64,000 nucleotides of DNA from positions 5,122,168-5,186,167 of the forward strand of contig OZ007513.1 of assembly GCA_963931865.1 (NCBI GenBank), read 5' to 3'. The position numbers and the translations under genes are program-made. The notes under the pieces are model-generated. The model saw nothing but the letters and a program-made list of their open reading frames with translations. It searched no databases and was not told where the DNA came from. Each line of letters opens with the position of its first letter. Position 1 is the first letter of the stretch. Of this stretch, positions 32,834-43,314 are shown piece after piece. The stretch is from Axinella damicornis (taxonomy: Eukaryota > Porifera > Demospongiae > Axinellida > Axinellidae).

Positions 32834-32888
32834 TAGCCTCGTTCCTAGGCCTTCCGCACCTCCAGTTTTTGATCGCTTGCAGTATGCC
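32834..32888. mobile_element. TAGCCTCG-family fragment inside kinase gene
   Basis: AGCCTCGTTCCTAGGCC followed by the family segment CTCCAGTTTTTGATCGCTTG. It abuts the truncated kinase exon. The right TIR is missing. Confidence 0.65.
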
Positions 32889-32902
32889 TCAAACCCAGTT
32901 AC

Positions 32903-32961
32903 GCCCCTGGATGATCTCTGGAGCTAGATACTCCGGGGTACCACACGGTGTGTATGTCCGT
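32903..32961 (-). CDS. PRKX: kinase exon: CGTPEYLAPE
   Basis: Acceptor CCCACTGCAG, then RTYTPCGTPEYLAPEIIQ, and a possible donor GTAACTG. This is the activation loop P+1 and APE motif. The Thr that PDK1 phosphorylates in AGC kinases aligns with the first T of this segment. The link KL-x-D before it is missing. Confidence 0.78.
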
Positions 32962-32974
32962 CTGCAGTGGGTGC

Positions 32975-32985
32975 GTGTGTGTGCG

Positions 32986-33044
<59 letters not shown>

Positions 33045-33061
33045 GCGTGTGTGTGTGTGTG
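32975..33061. repeat. (GT)n microsatellite
   Basis: About 85 bases of GT with GC interruptions. Confidence 0.92.
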
Positions 33062-33273
33062 TGAATATGTATGAACTTTCTTAACCAATCAACCTTTGTA
33101 TTCTGAACCTGATCATGGCTGGTGTCACTTGCAACACAGGCTCAAACCACAACCACAGATCTGACCCACAGGCAGCATGCAAAACACACCCACTCCCCCA
33201 TGCATGTGTGTATCCTGAACACTGTCCCCTCTCTCATTTGAATTCATTATTACTAGGGGAATGCAGGACATTG

Positions 33274-33997
33274 TGGGGCGAGCGTGAGCGAGTACATGCA
33301 GGTGCTGAATTTGCATGGAACAGTTGCATGACATTGTGCTGAATGTGCATGGAGCAGTTGCATGTGCATGTCATCAGAATGTGAGTCTGACGGGGAGCAT
33401 AACACAACTTAACGACACAGATCACACCAGAAGTTATGACACTCGTGCATGCACTTCACAGCGTTGAAGCAGTCTGGCAGGTAGGTCCAGGAGCGGTCTC
33501 TGTCTCTGTTGTTGCCACCGAGGATGACTTCCTCGTTCTCTGCTGATGCCAGATCTGTCATGACTGGTCACAGTGAGTTTAGTGTTACCGTGTGCAGGGC
33601 AGTCAACTTCCCATCCTCTGAGCAGTTGCATGGCTTAGCATTTGAAAGGGACTCCGGCGAGTTATAGGGGATTGTGAGTTCAAGGAGGATCACCTCCCTT
33701 GGTCTCACTGAAGCGCTCTCCCCGTCTTCATGAAACGCTTTAGCCACTCACCGCCCCACTATAGTCTCCATCCTTGCAAGGCCTTGTTGAGGTAGACTGT
33801 TAATAGTTCGCGTCTCAGTTGGACGATATCAACGCACGAGCAGGAAGTGAATCAGTTTGGAAATAACGCATGACGCAAGAACACGCAAAATACGAGCAGG
33901 AAGTGATTTACGGCACGACGTACGATATATATATATATAGAAATAAAGAAAATTCACATTGAACTCGTCTATGTGGGGCTCGCTCACGCTCGCCCCA
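33274..33997 (+). mobile_element. repeat ended by TGGGGCGAGCGTGAGCGAG
   Basis: The 19-base left end is exactly inverse to CTCGCTCACGCTCGCCCCA at 33979-33997. Parts match 38160-38697 (GCAGGACATT, CATCAGAATGTGA, CACTCGTGCA, the same right end). Confidence 0.68.
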
Positions 33998-34069
33998 ATA
34001 ACCACCCTGTAACAAAAGAAACCATTTTATTGCTGGATACCTGACCTTGAGAATCAGGAACCTTGTCTC

Positions 34070-34440
34070 GTACACCACTGCCCCTGGCACCCCCTATCCC
34101 CTGCACCCCCGCTCTCCTACACCCCCTGTCCCCTCCAGAGACCTTAAACCGGAGAACATTCTACTGAACAGCACAGGCCACATAAAACTAACAGACTTTG
34201 GATTTGCCAAGGTAGTAGTGTAGGCAGGGTGTATGAGAGAGGGGACCGAGGGTAGGACAGGGGACAGCATGCCGGGGGCAGGGGGTACCAGTGGCAGTGG
34301 TGTAGGCAGGGTGTATGAGAGAGAGGACCGAGGGTAGGACAGGGGACAGGGTGCGTGCCGGGGACAGGGGGTACCATGCAGTGGCAGTGGTGTAGGGGTG
34401 TATGAGAGAGAGAACAGGGTATAGGAGACAGGGGGACAAG
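34070..34440. repeat. inverted minisatellite arms around one kinase exon
   Basis: Downstream of the exon (34212-34440) GTGGTGTAGGCAGGGTGTAT-type units of ~83-90 bp repeat 2.5 times. Upstream (34070-34138) the inverse of the same sequence occurs (complement reads GGGGGTGCCAGGGGCAGTGG-TGTA against GGGGGTACCAGTGGCAGTGG-TGTA). The 73-base exon is the loop. Confidence 0.75.
34139..34211 (+). CDS. PRKX: kinase exon: catalytic loop and DFG, inverted
   Basis: Acceptor CCCCTCCAG, a one-base start completing Arg, then [20 protein letters not shown] and GFAK, donor GTAGTA. RDLKPEN is the catalytic loop and DFG binds Mg-ATP. The preceding exon on the minus strand ends VY plus AG, which this exon's first base completes to Arg, so the phase fits although the strand is opposite. 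Confidence 0.85.
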
Positions 34441-34452
34441 GTTAGTGTACAT

Positions 34453-34562
34453 TAGCCTCATTCCCAGTCCCACACCCAGCTTTTCGTCGCTTGCAGTACG
34501 GTAAAGCGCTTAACCGTACTGCAAGCGACGGAAAGCTGGGTGTGGGACTGGGAACGAGGCTA
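34453..34562. mobile_element. 110-bp palindromic TAGCCTCA element
   Basis: Two ~50-bp arms (TAGCCTCATTCCCAGTCCC onward) meet around a few bases. Exact 9-bp duplication AGTGTACAT. The arms equal the ends of 45890-46287, so this is an internally deleted derivative. Confidence 0.92.
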
Positions 34563-34985
34563 AGTGTACATCACGCATTATGCAGCACAAACACATGAAT
34601 ACTGACAATTAAGAAGACTTCTAAACTCTGTTACTGGTCCAGCCCAGACACTCTGAGGTCAGGCCTTGAATGATTACTGAAGTGCTGTGCCCACAGCACA
34701 GGCAGTAGGTGGTACACACAACAGTGGAACCAGCCATGCATGTTGCTATGGTGATACACTCATGGGTATTTCTCTCCACATTGTTCAAGATGCTGCTGGT
34801 AAGTGCGTCCACGGCCAAATCCACACTCAAATATGGTGTGGTATACTCTTCAGAACATTGAAGAACTCATCTTTGGGAAACACTGCTTCAAGCATTTCAA
34901 CACACAAGTAATTAACAGTTATGCTGTGAAGTGGGTTTTCCTGACACAGGTGTTTCAGGACCCAAACAAGAAGGTCACTGCTCAC

Positions 34986-35146
34986 CTGTAGACATTATTC
35001 TGGCTGTGAAGGTAGTCGAGTGCCATGATGATCTCAGAAGCAAAGAAGAGCCGAGGTTGGATTGTCGAAATGGTGTGCTGTTCTGAGGTATGTGACGAGT
35101 TCACCACCTGGAATGTACTCCAGGAGCATGTACATTGTACAGAAAC
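34986..35146 (-). CDS. PRKX: kinase exon: hinge to alphaE, frameshifted
   Basis: Acceptor CACAACAG, frame YMLLEYIPGGELVTYLRTAH and HFDNP, then a one-base shift to FFASEIIMALDYLHSQNNVY with donor GTGAGC. MLLEY is the hinge. The shift breaks the frame unless it is a sequencing error. Confidence 0.78.
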
Positions 35147-35159
35147 CTGTTGTGATAGG

Positions 35160-35575
35160 TCCAAATCCTGGGTGGAGGGAAGGAGGGAGGGAGGAGGGGG
35201 GGAGAGGAAGGGAGGAGGGAAGGAGAGAGGGAGGAGGGGGAGAGAGGAAGGGAAGAGAGGGAGGAGGGGAGGGGAAGAGAGGAAGGGAAGAGGGGGGAGG
35301 AGGAGGAGGGAAGGAGGGCAGAGAGAGGAAGTGAAGAGGGGGAGGAGGAGGGGAGGAGGGAAGAGGGGGAGGAGGAGGGAAGGAGGGGAGAGAGAGGAAG
35401 GGAAGAGGGGAGGAGGGAAGAGGGGGAGGAGGACGGGAGGAGGGGAAGGGAGGGAGGAGGAGGGGAGGAGGAAGGAAGCAGGAGGAGAGAGGAGGAGGAA
35501 GCAGGAGGAGAGAGGAGGTGGAGGGGAGGAGGTGGAAGGAAGGAAGCAGGGAGATAGAAGAGGAGAGGGAGGGAA
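35160..35575. repeat. G/A-rich tract (GGAGGA, GGAAGG)
   Basis: About 400 bases of purines on plus, in a kinase intron. All long frames here are low-complexity artefacts. Confidence 0.92.
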
Positions 35576-35652
35576 GGTTGTACAATGAAGACACACATGG
35601 TGACAACGAAGGGGTGCACAATGGAGGTACACCACTGTACACACAGACTCAC

Positions 35653-35821
35653 ATGTTGACGATGAAGGGGTGCGCGATGGAAGCCAGGATGGACTTCTCA
35701 CTATTGACGTGCTCCACTTGTCCCTGCTGAATCACCTCTGCAATGGTTATAATCTTGAGAGCGTAGAACTGCCGCATGGGGATGTCATGAGTCAGCACCA
35801 CACCACCAAATGTGCCTGTGC
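35653..35821 (-). CDS. PRKX: kinase exon: glycine-rich loop and Lys
   Basis: Acceptor CACCCTACTCAG, then GTGTFGGVVLTHDIPMRQFY, ALKIITIAEVI and EKSILASIAHPFIVNM, donor GTGAGTC. GTGTFG is the nucleotide loop and ALK carries the ATP-binding Lys. A diverged tandem copy of the last ~50 bases (SIVHPFVVTM) lies just downstream at about 35595-35640. Confidence 0.82.
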
Positions 35822-35859
35822 CTGAGTAGGGTGTGTGCAAGATGACTAGCGTAAAGTAG

Positions 35860-36180
35860 TTTTGTGGTCAGGGTGTTCAGCTACAAGGAGCTGGTCCACC
35901 CCAACCTGCAAATATAGCTCTGCAATGCTGAAAACTGCTAAGGGACAACCAAATCCCCCTCTTCCTAGGACATATTATCACACTCTGATGATGCAGGACG
36001 AGGAAGAGGAAATGATGTCATACGTATGCATGTGTGTGCATTTTTACTTTTGAGTGGCTGGATGGCTGTAGCATGATGAACACACACTGTTACCATGCAC
36101 AGAGAGACTGCTGGAATGGCCATCTCAGTTTACTGCTCTGATTACAATGACATGACTAGTAATGCTGAGAGGTAATTGAA
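35860..36180. other. no gene recognised
   Basis: No N-terminal kinase exon was found upstream of the glycine-loop exon. Confidence 0.4.
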
Positions 36181-36194
36181 TCCACAGGAAAATG

Positions 36195-36260
36195 CACATA
36201 CCCGCAGGGATTTCAACCCTGAGTACTAGTCAGATACTCTTACCACTACGCCAGTGGACC
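36195..36260 (-). repeat. tRNA-like SINE head
   Basis: Minus strand: TGGCGTAGTGG (A box) and GGTTGAAATCC (B box) about 35 bases apart. Flanking sequence to about 36520 may be the SINE body. Confidence 0.55.
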
Positions 36261-36529
36261 CATGGCAGAGGAGCAGCACACAAGCTGCACATGGCAACAT
36301 TGCGTAGAGGCCTCAGACCAACTGGTTCTCGCTCTGATCGGCTGGGCTGCACTGAGATGGTTGTGACCCAAGCCCTCACCTTGTGGAGTCCCCTATGGAG
36401 GAGTTGCAGGACTGGGAGGGTTGACCGTACAAGCGCATCCCCGGAGCGGATGCTCTCACTACTTAAAAGCAGTGTACATACTCTATTCTCCTGTTCTCAC
36501 TCTGCATGTTCTATACCTGTCTAATACAA

Positions 36530-38150
36530 ATTACATTGCAGCTCCATCTGCCCCATGGTACACTAGGAGATAGAACATACAGTGGGATATGGGGTCCAAA
36601 CTGGGTACGTTAGATTCTGATAGCAAACTCGGACATCATGCTCAGCAGTTTCCACTCGGCTGCTTGAGTTCAATTAGCCATGAGGACAGCACGAGATATT
36701 TGAGATCAGATCAGAGCAGGATTGTATACTTCACCACTGTTTTGTGTGATCATCCCTACCTTGTTTCCTTGCTTTTTGCTGTTCTGGTATCCCTACGAGC
36801 TACATCCTGTTACATTATTGAATGTTTTTGATTACTTGTTTATGTCATTGTTTTAGCAGCAGGCGCATGTTTGAGAAATTTGCCATCACAGAGCTGGTAC
36901 TTACACTGCTTGCAATGGCTGAAGAATGAGACCCAATCATCTCAAGTCAACCCTTTTCTGGATGGATACTAAGCCAGCGCTCCCTGTCTGAAGACCATAA
37001 TATTAGCTAGCAAGTGGTAGGACGTTTATATATTGTTGAGTCTTTAGATAGGCATTCACCACTCTCACAGAACACAGCACAAATATACGCAGTGTTCTTA
37101 TGAAGTACCTAGTAACTAGTTCCAGAGCAAGTTCCAGACAACACAACAGCGCAAGGCACTTCTAATTCAGCAATCGTGATTAATACTTACGTATCGTTGC
37201 TAAGTGATCGTTTAAGTGCGCATGCGTACAAACAAGAAAATGGCGTGACAAACAAAACCATAGTTATTAAGGTGGCTGGCAAGTGATTTTGGAATTAATA
37301 ATTATTATGTCATCTAAAATATTATGTGCCAAACCAAATGTGGTATTCAAACACTTCATGGTAAGTGCTACTTATGTACCAAGCCAGGATGTTCTGGAGC
37401 AGCAAACAAACGGAGACAGCGACAGCTGCTACCACCTGGTCAAGACTCGCAGGTTGCGACAAAGCGATGGGCTGGTGCACTGCTCGGTGTAAAATGCTGC
37501 TATTTCGTGCGAAAACCATAATGAGAGATTGAGGCGACGCTGAGCTAGCCCGACTAAGAAAGAAAGAAAGACGAAAGAAGAAGAAAGAAAAACAATTTGC
37601 CCGTTTTGCTAGCACCTGGTGTGGTACTTTCGTGATGATTATTGGTGACGCGAGGATCGAGTCTTGTTGGTCATGAAAACACTCAAAGACGAACGGTATG
37701 TGGTTATAAGTATGGCTTATACTTGTACCGTTTCTGAGATCTGGAGAAATTATTACGTGTCTGTCGTATCCCTACATATAGAGTCTACCGACTCCATGAT
37801 ATTAGTGTTCCCCAGGATGAAGAGTGGTACCGGGTATACCAGGACTCGGGTCGATAATATCCTGCCCAAAATGCTCAATTCATTGCATGTTCGGGGTCAA
37901 AAAAACCTCGATAATAATAATGGGCATGCTTTGGAGTTCCTTGCACCGGTATGAATTGTTGGGAGATGGAGCTCTCTTCTCCTCACACCTGGCCATGTTG
38001 TCCAGAGGCAAAGGTAGATAGGTGAGGTCTCTCAAGGATGTGATTGAATTAGCACACCTGTCTCTGTACACTAATCGAGTCACCTCCTTAAGAGACCAAC
38101 CTGCTAATTAAGGTCTGTATGTCAGTGCAAGGCTGCAAGTCCTGTAGTAA
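36530..38150. other. no supported gene
   Basis: Includes a GAAA-rich microsatellite near 37553-37596 and a stretch near 36740-36830 resembling 10050-10138 (TTTTTGCTGTTCTGGTATCC). Confidence 0.4.
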
Positions 38151-38159
38151 CAAGACTAC

Positions 38160-38697
38160 TAGTGGAATGCAGGACATTGGAGAGTGAGCCTGAGTGAAGT
38201 GCATGTCCGTGCAGGACATGCAAGGAGCAGTTGCATTCACATGAATCATTGACTGTCATCAGAATGTGACCGGGAAATGAGCACAGAAAATTTACTATGG
38301 CACTCTTCAAACGTATAACACTCGTGCACATCACAGCAACTGTGAGTCAGGTTAGCATAATTTCAGTATAGGTAGCTAGTTAGCTATGCCGGCCATGGCG
38401 GTACGTGTAGGTCCACGTGCTGTCTCCGTCTTTGTCAGTGTCGCCGAGGAGGAAGAATGTTCATGGTGCTCTAGCAAAATAATGCCCTCGAGTGGTCTCC
38501 ATCTTTGTTGTTGCCATCGTTTGTCAAACAGGTAGCTACACGGTTGGTCGAGCTCGTTGAATTTGTGCCCATGCAAGTGAAATTCGCTGATTTAAAATTT
38601 ACAAGATCCAACCAAACAAGACACGTTGACACATACACACACACACACACAGCGCAATGAAGTCACGCTAGTGTGGGGCTCGCTCAGGCTCGCCCCA
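38160..38697 (+). mobile_element. second copy of the TGGGGCGAGC-ended repeat
   Basis: Same landmarks and right end (CTCGCTCAGGCTCGCCCCA) as 33274-33997, with a shorter middle and a short CA run. Confidence 0.6.
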
Positions 38698-38782
38698 ACT
38701 ATTCATACCTTGACATACGTAGCATGCCAATCGGTTAGGGTAAAAGTTCATAACACTAATGCCTTATGACCCACACTACATG

Positions 38783-38846
38783 TAGCCTCGTTCCCAGGCC
38801 TCCGCCCAGTTATCTCACAGCCGTGGAGACGTCCGGGGGCCAAGGC
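38783..38846. mobile_element. short TAGCCTCG element, degraded right end
   Basis: TAGCCTCGTTCCCAGGCCTC with GGGGGCCAAGGCTA as partial inverse. Confidence 0.5.
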
Positions 38847-39257
38847 TACACGTACTTCAGCTAACAACCCAGAGTTCAAGGCTACAACTATACGTGTATG
38901 GGGCAGAGTACGAGACAAATTACCATATGGACCTGGACCACTCTCAGCTGTTCGTCACTTACTAATATGTCTTGTTCAAAGATGCCTATAGATTACTGCC
39001 CTGAAACTTGCGGCATTGATAAATCATAGGTAAGGCTACAGAACCTGTCTGTCAATTATGTGACCCACTACAAGTAAAACCTACCACTCGCAGATTTTCA
39101 TGAAAGTAATAGTCAGCATAGAATTTGTTGTCAACTTGCACTATGTGAAAGCTTGTCTGATGCACTACCATATATGCCAGGATGTAGGATGCATCCATGA
39201 TAGAAAAAACAATAATCATGTACCTGTCACAAAATCATGTTGACTAGCAATTACATT

Positions 39258-39396
39258 GCAAGTAGCCTCGTTCCCAGACCTGAAAAGATGAGAGCAGGGC
39301 CTGTATTCACAGTTTGTGAATGCATGCTGAGGGGGAGGGGCTTGTGCATACCAGCCGGTTCCTCTCTCTCCTTTCGGGTATGGGAATGGCCAGGGC
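39258..39396. mobile_element. TAGCCTCG element, degraded
   Basis: Left TAGCCTCGTTCCCAGACC. Right GGGTATGGGAATGGCCAGGGCT is only partly inverse. Confidence 0.45.
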
Positions 39397-39534
39397 TAAT
39401 GTTGGTGGTAATGAATCTAATGATGCACTTGTGATACAAACAACGTGCCACACTCATCAGTTGCTAGGACGCAACTTCATTGAATTCCACAGGATATCCT
39501 ACCAACATGGTACATCAATGCTAGCTATACATAC

Positions 39535-39670
39535 CTTGAGGGGCAGCAGACTGGTGTGGTGACGAAGGCATTGTTGAAGAGTAGGCCCTGCTCTACCAAC
39601 AATGACTGAACAGCAGGCTGCACTTCAAGGGAACCGAGCTTGATGTCCTGATCGTCTGTCAGGATGTAAA
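39535..39670 (-). CDS. sulfatase exon with the CCPSR active-site motif
   Basis: Minus strand: acceptor CACATGCAG, then YILTDDQDIKLGSLEVQPAV, QSLLVEQGLLFNNAFVTTP and VCCPSR, ending before GTATGTATAG. ILTDDQD holds metal-binding Asp residues. C-x-P-S-R is the sulfatase signature whose Cys becomes formylglycine. Overall this is closest to the N-terminal part of N-acetylglucosamine-6-sulfatase (GNS) or extracellular Sulf enzymes, lysosomal or secreted. The following exon (expected SS-x-L-x-GxY) was not found, so the fragment is isolated. Confidence 0.75.
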
Positions 39671-39753
39671 CTGCATGTGTTGAGGAAGGCAACTTTACGG
39701 CATGCAACTACTAACACACCAAATTTACAATTTTCAGCTTTGTGTACTTACGT

Positions 39754-39801
39754 TAGTCTCGGAACCAGACCCTTCGCACGAAGGGTCTGGTTCCGAGACT
39801 A
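39754..39801. mobile_element. 48-bp TAGTCTCGGAACC palindrome
   Basis: Perfect palindrome of the ends seen at 26707-27090 (TAGTCTCGGAACCAGACCCT). A deletion derivative. The target duplication is imperfect (CTTACGT on both sides). Confidence 0.85.
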
Positions 39802-39804
39802 CTA

Positions 39805-40515
39805 TCTTACGTCAGCCTCTTTTCCATTCAATGTGACTACTATCCACCCAGTGCCCCCCTAAAGCAATCTTGCAGTGGAAAAAATTAGCATGCTGAGGCT
39901 GGGAGGCTGCAGACAATGTAACGCTGCTATAGACTCATACCGACTTCTATTTCGCCGCAAAACGAAAGATTATAGTCCCTTCCCCCTCTTGTAAACACAT
40001 ACATGTACACTTGCAGACAAACCGATATTTGGCTTTGAGGCTGCATGGGTGTAGGGGGAAACAAGCAAAAGCCACAGGACAGCCACAGATCTCACCAAAC
40101 GCAATCACCTGAAACGATCCATCATGGGAGGACTCTGACGATCAAGTTGGAGTTTATATTATTAACTCTTTTCAGTACGAGAGGGTTATCCAGCATGGTT
40201 AACCATATAGGCCATAGGGCCAGAACTGGGGGCGGGGCTACATTCTTGGAGTTTGCAGTCCTTCCTGGAGAGTAGCTAGTAGCCCAGAACTATACTATCT
40301 ATGCTGTATAAATGGTCACCTTGGTAGCCATTCCCTGTGCAGCAGTAGGCTATGTGATACCATAAGTGGGTACTTCCAATATGGAAGTTGGTACATCCAA
40401 AGCACCTCCCTAAACTACCAGAGAAAGTGTCATCTACACTAGTGGTGTTCAGGCAGCCTCACCAAGAGAATACATGCACCCACCCACCTACACCCTCACA
40501 CACCACACTCCAAAC
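39805..40515. other. no gene recognised
   Basis: No splice-bounded frame or repeat boundary that I can support. Confidence 0.4.
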
Positions 40516-40522
40516 CACACAC

Positions 40523-40731
40523 CAGATTGTATCCCTTGGTTGGACTGCTAAAGCCAGAGCTGAAAGACTCTCGGCTGGAGGGGCTGCAGTCGGAGAGAGA
40601 GGTCGTCGTTGCGCTGTCAGGGGAGAGAGGTGGGGTAGTCGGGCCTTCATCTGTGCCACCACGGGAGCTGCTGGTGTCTGCCTCGTCACAGCTTGGGGTT
40701 GTGCACCTCCCCGGCAGCTTGCTCTCCACAG
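40523..40731 (-). CDS. Ser/Thr-rich exon 3 of an unknown gene
   Basis: Minus strand, acceptor TCTCTCCAG, reading VESKLPGRCTTPSCDEAD, TSSSRGGTDEGPTTPPLSPD and SSRESFSSGFSSPTKGYNL to a GTGTGTGG donor. It is low-complexity with several S/T-P sites, typical of a disordered phosphorylated region. It joins in phase to the exon at 40860-40926. The gene is not recognised. Confidence 0.55.
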
Positions 40732-40859
40732 CTGGAGAGACACAAAGCAGACACTGCTGTAATCTCAGTCCCTGTCATACACATGTTACACAAGTTGCCT
40801 GATACGTTTGAATATATATAATTATATGAGTGTACATTTATTTTTTCCATACAACTCAC

Positions 40860-40926
40860 TGGAGTGGGAGTCAGAGAGATGTAGGGAGGAAAGAGGTACG
40901 GAGGACGAGGCAGGAATGGAAGATGC
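40860..40926 (-). CDS. Ser-rich exon 2 of the same gene
   Basis: Acceptor CACCAATGTAG, frame ASSIPASSSVPLSSLHLSDS plus HS and one base, donor GTGAGTTG. That base plus CT of the next exon makes Thr. The upstream exon ends phase 0, matching this start. Confidence 0.55.
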
Positions 40927-41636
40927 CTACATTGGTGAAAAACACATGTACAGAGCATGAGCATATATATGTATCTGATTGGACACACACGAGTGAGTAT
41001 CCATTGTGGATGAGGTGTGTACACGTACATCTGTGCACCCGATCGACCGCTTACTTCAATGTCTTAGCTTGCGGATAACTACGTACCCATACTCTTCCGG
41101 AAATAAGTCACTCAAAATGAATCAGAGAAAGTATCATGAACAGTCTACATACCTCTTCGATGGCTACAACATGATTGGAGACAACGCATGGACCCACCTC
41201 TTCTATAAATACACTGATGGCAAATAGCTATGATCAATCTAGCCTCATTCCCAGGCCACAGGAAAAATGACCTGGGAACTTGTGTGTGTTCCAACTGTTA
41301 CAGTGTACTTCTGCTGCCAGAATTGGCAGTACCAACCAGATTTCAGAACGTTGTCAAATGACAACAACAAACCCAACTGCATCATGCATTGAAATGTTAC
41401 AGTCATGCTCATTCATCACAATAAGTCTACCGACTCTATGATAGTTATATTTTCAGGGCCAGATCTATATACTTGCAAGCGCAATGGATTAAAATGCCCT
41501 CCAAATCCAAAAGAATGGTCGTTCAACGTGTGCCGCTCACTGGACACCCACAAACACACCAGAGCTCAAGGGGGATGCATGTGGTTATTGAGCTAATGGA
41601 AATGTGTAAGGAGGAGACCAGCACTTCAAGTCTCAC

Positions 41637-41708
41637 CTGCTTTCCTTTCTTCTTGCTGAGGTTACTCAAACTGGCAGCCAGCTGTAGCACATCAGAAACT
41701 GTAGACAC
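41637..41708 (-). CDS. exon 1 of the three-exon minus-strand set
   Basis: Acceptor CACTTCTAG, exactly 24 codons: VSTVSDVLQLAASLSNLSKK, KGKQ. Donor GTGAGACT, phase 0 both ends. A helical leucine-rich segment before the disordered exons. No family recognised. Confidence 0.58.
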
Positions 41709-41916
41709 CTAGAAGTGTTGCAGAGTAGAAGGGGGGCAACAAAGTCAGGTGCTAAAATGGGCTGGAGTGTAAATAGGGCTAATAAACCCGTGTTGATTTT
41801 GTTAATTAACAGATGGTCAACTAAACAGTCATCAAAAAATACAATAACCCAGATGTCTATGACAAAACAAAACACTCCTGGTAAAATTTAGTGAATGTAC
41901 TGTGGTGGAGGGAAGC

Positions 41917-42499
41917 TAGCCTCGTTCCCAGGCTCCTCCCCCTGCGCGTGCCGACAAAAATACCGGGGCAGAGAGCCTGGTACGCTTTCGCACGTGATAC
42001 GCGCACGTTGACGTCACAGCTATAATTAACCTATCTGTAACGTCACAACTGGAGCGTGCCGACTTCTGTGGCAGCGATAGAACGACATAGGGAAGATTTA
42101 CCGATGGCGACGACTGCGGAGAACGTTACCTGGCAATACAGACACCCGTGGATAGCGGTAGAGTTCAGTACAAGCTACAAAGTGCAACTTACTCGTTCCA
42201 GACTGTCCGGTGACGAGAATCTGTCCCCGAGGATTGATGAGAGCCATTTACTGCACAGCGTGGTGTTTGTTTACGCTTCTACAGGCTAAGACTTGTAACT
42301 CTCGGTTCCATGCTTCAAAACTACATACAATATTATACAGCAGCTGCTGCACGTGAGTGACGTGAACACTTACACTGCTGATGTTTTGTGACCTCGACAC
42401 GCGTCAGTGCTGTGGAATCACGTGCGAAAGCGTACCAGGCTCTCCCCCTCCGTAATTTTCTTCACCGCGCGCACAGGGGGGAACCTGAGAACGAGGCTA
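41917..42499. mobile_element. 583-bp TAGCCTCG TIR element with exon-like core
   Basis: Ends TAGCCTCGTTCCCAGGCTCC and GAGAACGAGGCTA, long arms around GGTACGCTTTCGCACGTG. Exact 9-bp duplication GAGGGAAGC. On the minus strand an ATG opens MALINPRGQILVTGQSGT, then donor GTAAGTTG. TGACGTCA-type motifs precede it. Confidence 0.9.
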
Positions 42500-42713
42500 G
42501 AGGGAAGCAGCAATTAGCGAAAGTGCCAACTACACATTATCATATGAAGAACTAGTAGCAAGGATAAGTGAACACTCAACATGATCATAACTCTAATTTT
42601 CCATCACATGCAGTAATGTTGGGCGATATCGAAATTTTACAGACGATATAATATTGTAGGACTTAAAATTAATCGTATTGCAACATAATGTTATGAGTGG
42701 CAGCCGGGCAAGC

Positions 42714-42900
42714 CAAATCCAATTAACGCACATGTCACGTGAGGACCATGCTAGTCCAGTACATGTACACAGTCGTGTGGTATCGATCAATCAATGCAAC
42801 TGGCGGCCAAAGGGAAGATAAGAAATTATTACAGCGCTCACCTCAACAGCACAGTGAGTTTCAGCACGTAAGCGTCAGTGAACAACAGCGATCAAGACTG
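42714..42900 (+). repeat. exon-like repeat, copy 1
   Basis: Shares with 52914-53090 CCAATTAACGCACATG and GTCACGTG, AAGGGAAGA, TTATTACAGC, CACAGTGAGTTTC and GTAAGCGTCAGTGAAC. The frame GREDKKLLQR ends near a GTGAGT donor. A third, inverted relative lies at 49726-49800. Confidence 0.6.
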
Positions 42901-43314
42901 TGCGGCCAGAATCTTTGTGGACCCTTCCTGAGAGCTGTACTGGTAACCAAGTCGATGAGAGCACTTGAGCAATGGCGGCCGACAGCGAGACAAAAGCACT
43001 CATATCTCTGGATCCACCACCAAGGTGAGTTTCAGTACATTTATGCATTTGTGGCGGTAAGCAAGCGGAAACGATACTAGCTGTCGATAACTAAACGATA
43101 TTCGGAACACATCGTCAATGAGCTAATTACCGGTATACTGCCCAACTCTAACATGCAGGGGTGATTCGCATGACCTATTCAAATACCATAGTGCAGGGGG
43201 CTAGCTATAAAGAAGTGAGCTACAGTGAATTTTGCATGCATTCGAATAGAATTGAGTGTTCTACGCTGTGTATGTAAGTGAACCAAGGACACACATACAA
43301 CATGGAATTTCAAG

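Larger units (their letters stand above)
32353..35821 (-). pseudogene. PRKX: PRKX/PKA-type AGC protein kinase locus, rearranged
   Basis: Minus-strand exons encode, in order, the glycine-rich loop and lysine, hinge and alphaD-E, the activation-segment CGTPEYLAPE, the SAKDLIKKLL region and the HKWF region of an AGC kinase, closest to PRKX. The exon for YRDLKPEN and DFG lies at the right place in the order but on the plus strand. Further defects: a frameshift in the hinge exon, missing residues between HPFIVNM and YMLLEY, a missing link between DFGFAK and the CGTPEY exon, and loss of the WWALGV region, where a TAGCCTCG fragment sits. Together these suggest a relic, unless assembly errors explain them. 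Confidence 0.72.

Noticed and set aside
34803..34911. Cys/His-bearing minus frame CGFGRGRTYQQHLEQCGEKY
   Set aside because: Looks like a zinc-finger piece but has no splice sites in frame and lies in a kinase intron.
35025..35588. 187-202-codon ORFs on both strands
   Set aside because: Products of the G/A-rich tract; all frames stay open because of composition.
36195..36260. possible tRNA gene
   Set aside because: A and B boxes are present but the acceptor stem does not form; a SINE head fits better.
39060..39200. possible second sulfatase exon (minus strand, NKFYADYYFHENLRV before a GTAGGT donor)
   Set aside because: It superficially recalls sulfatase N-x-x-YYNYT segments, but the rest does not fit and no acceptor could be fixed.
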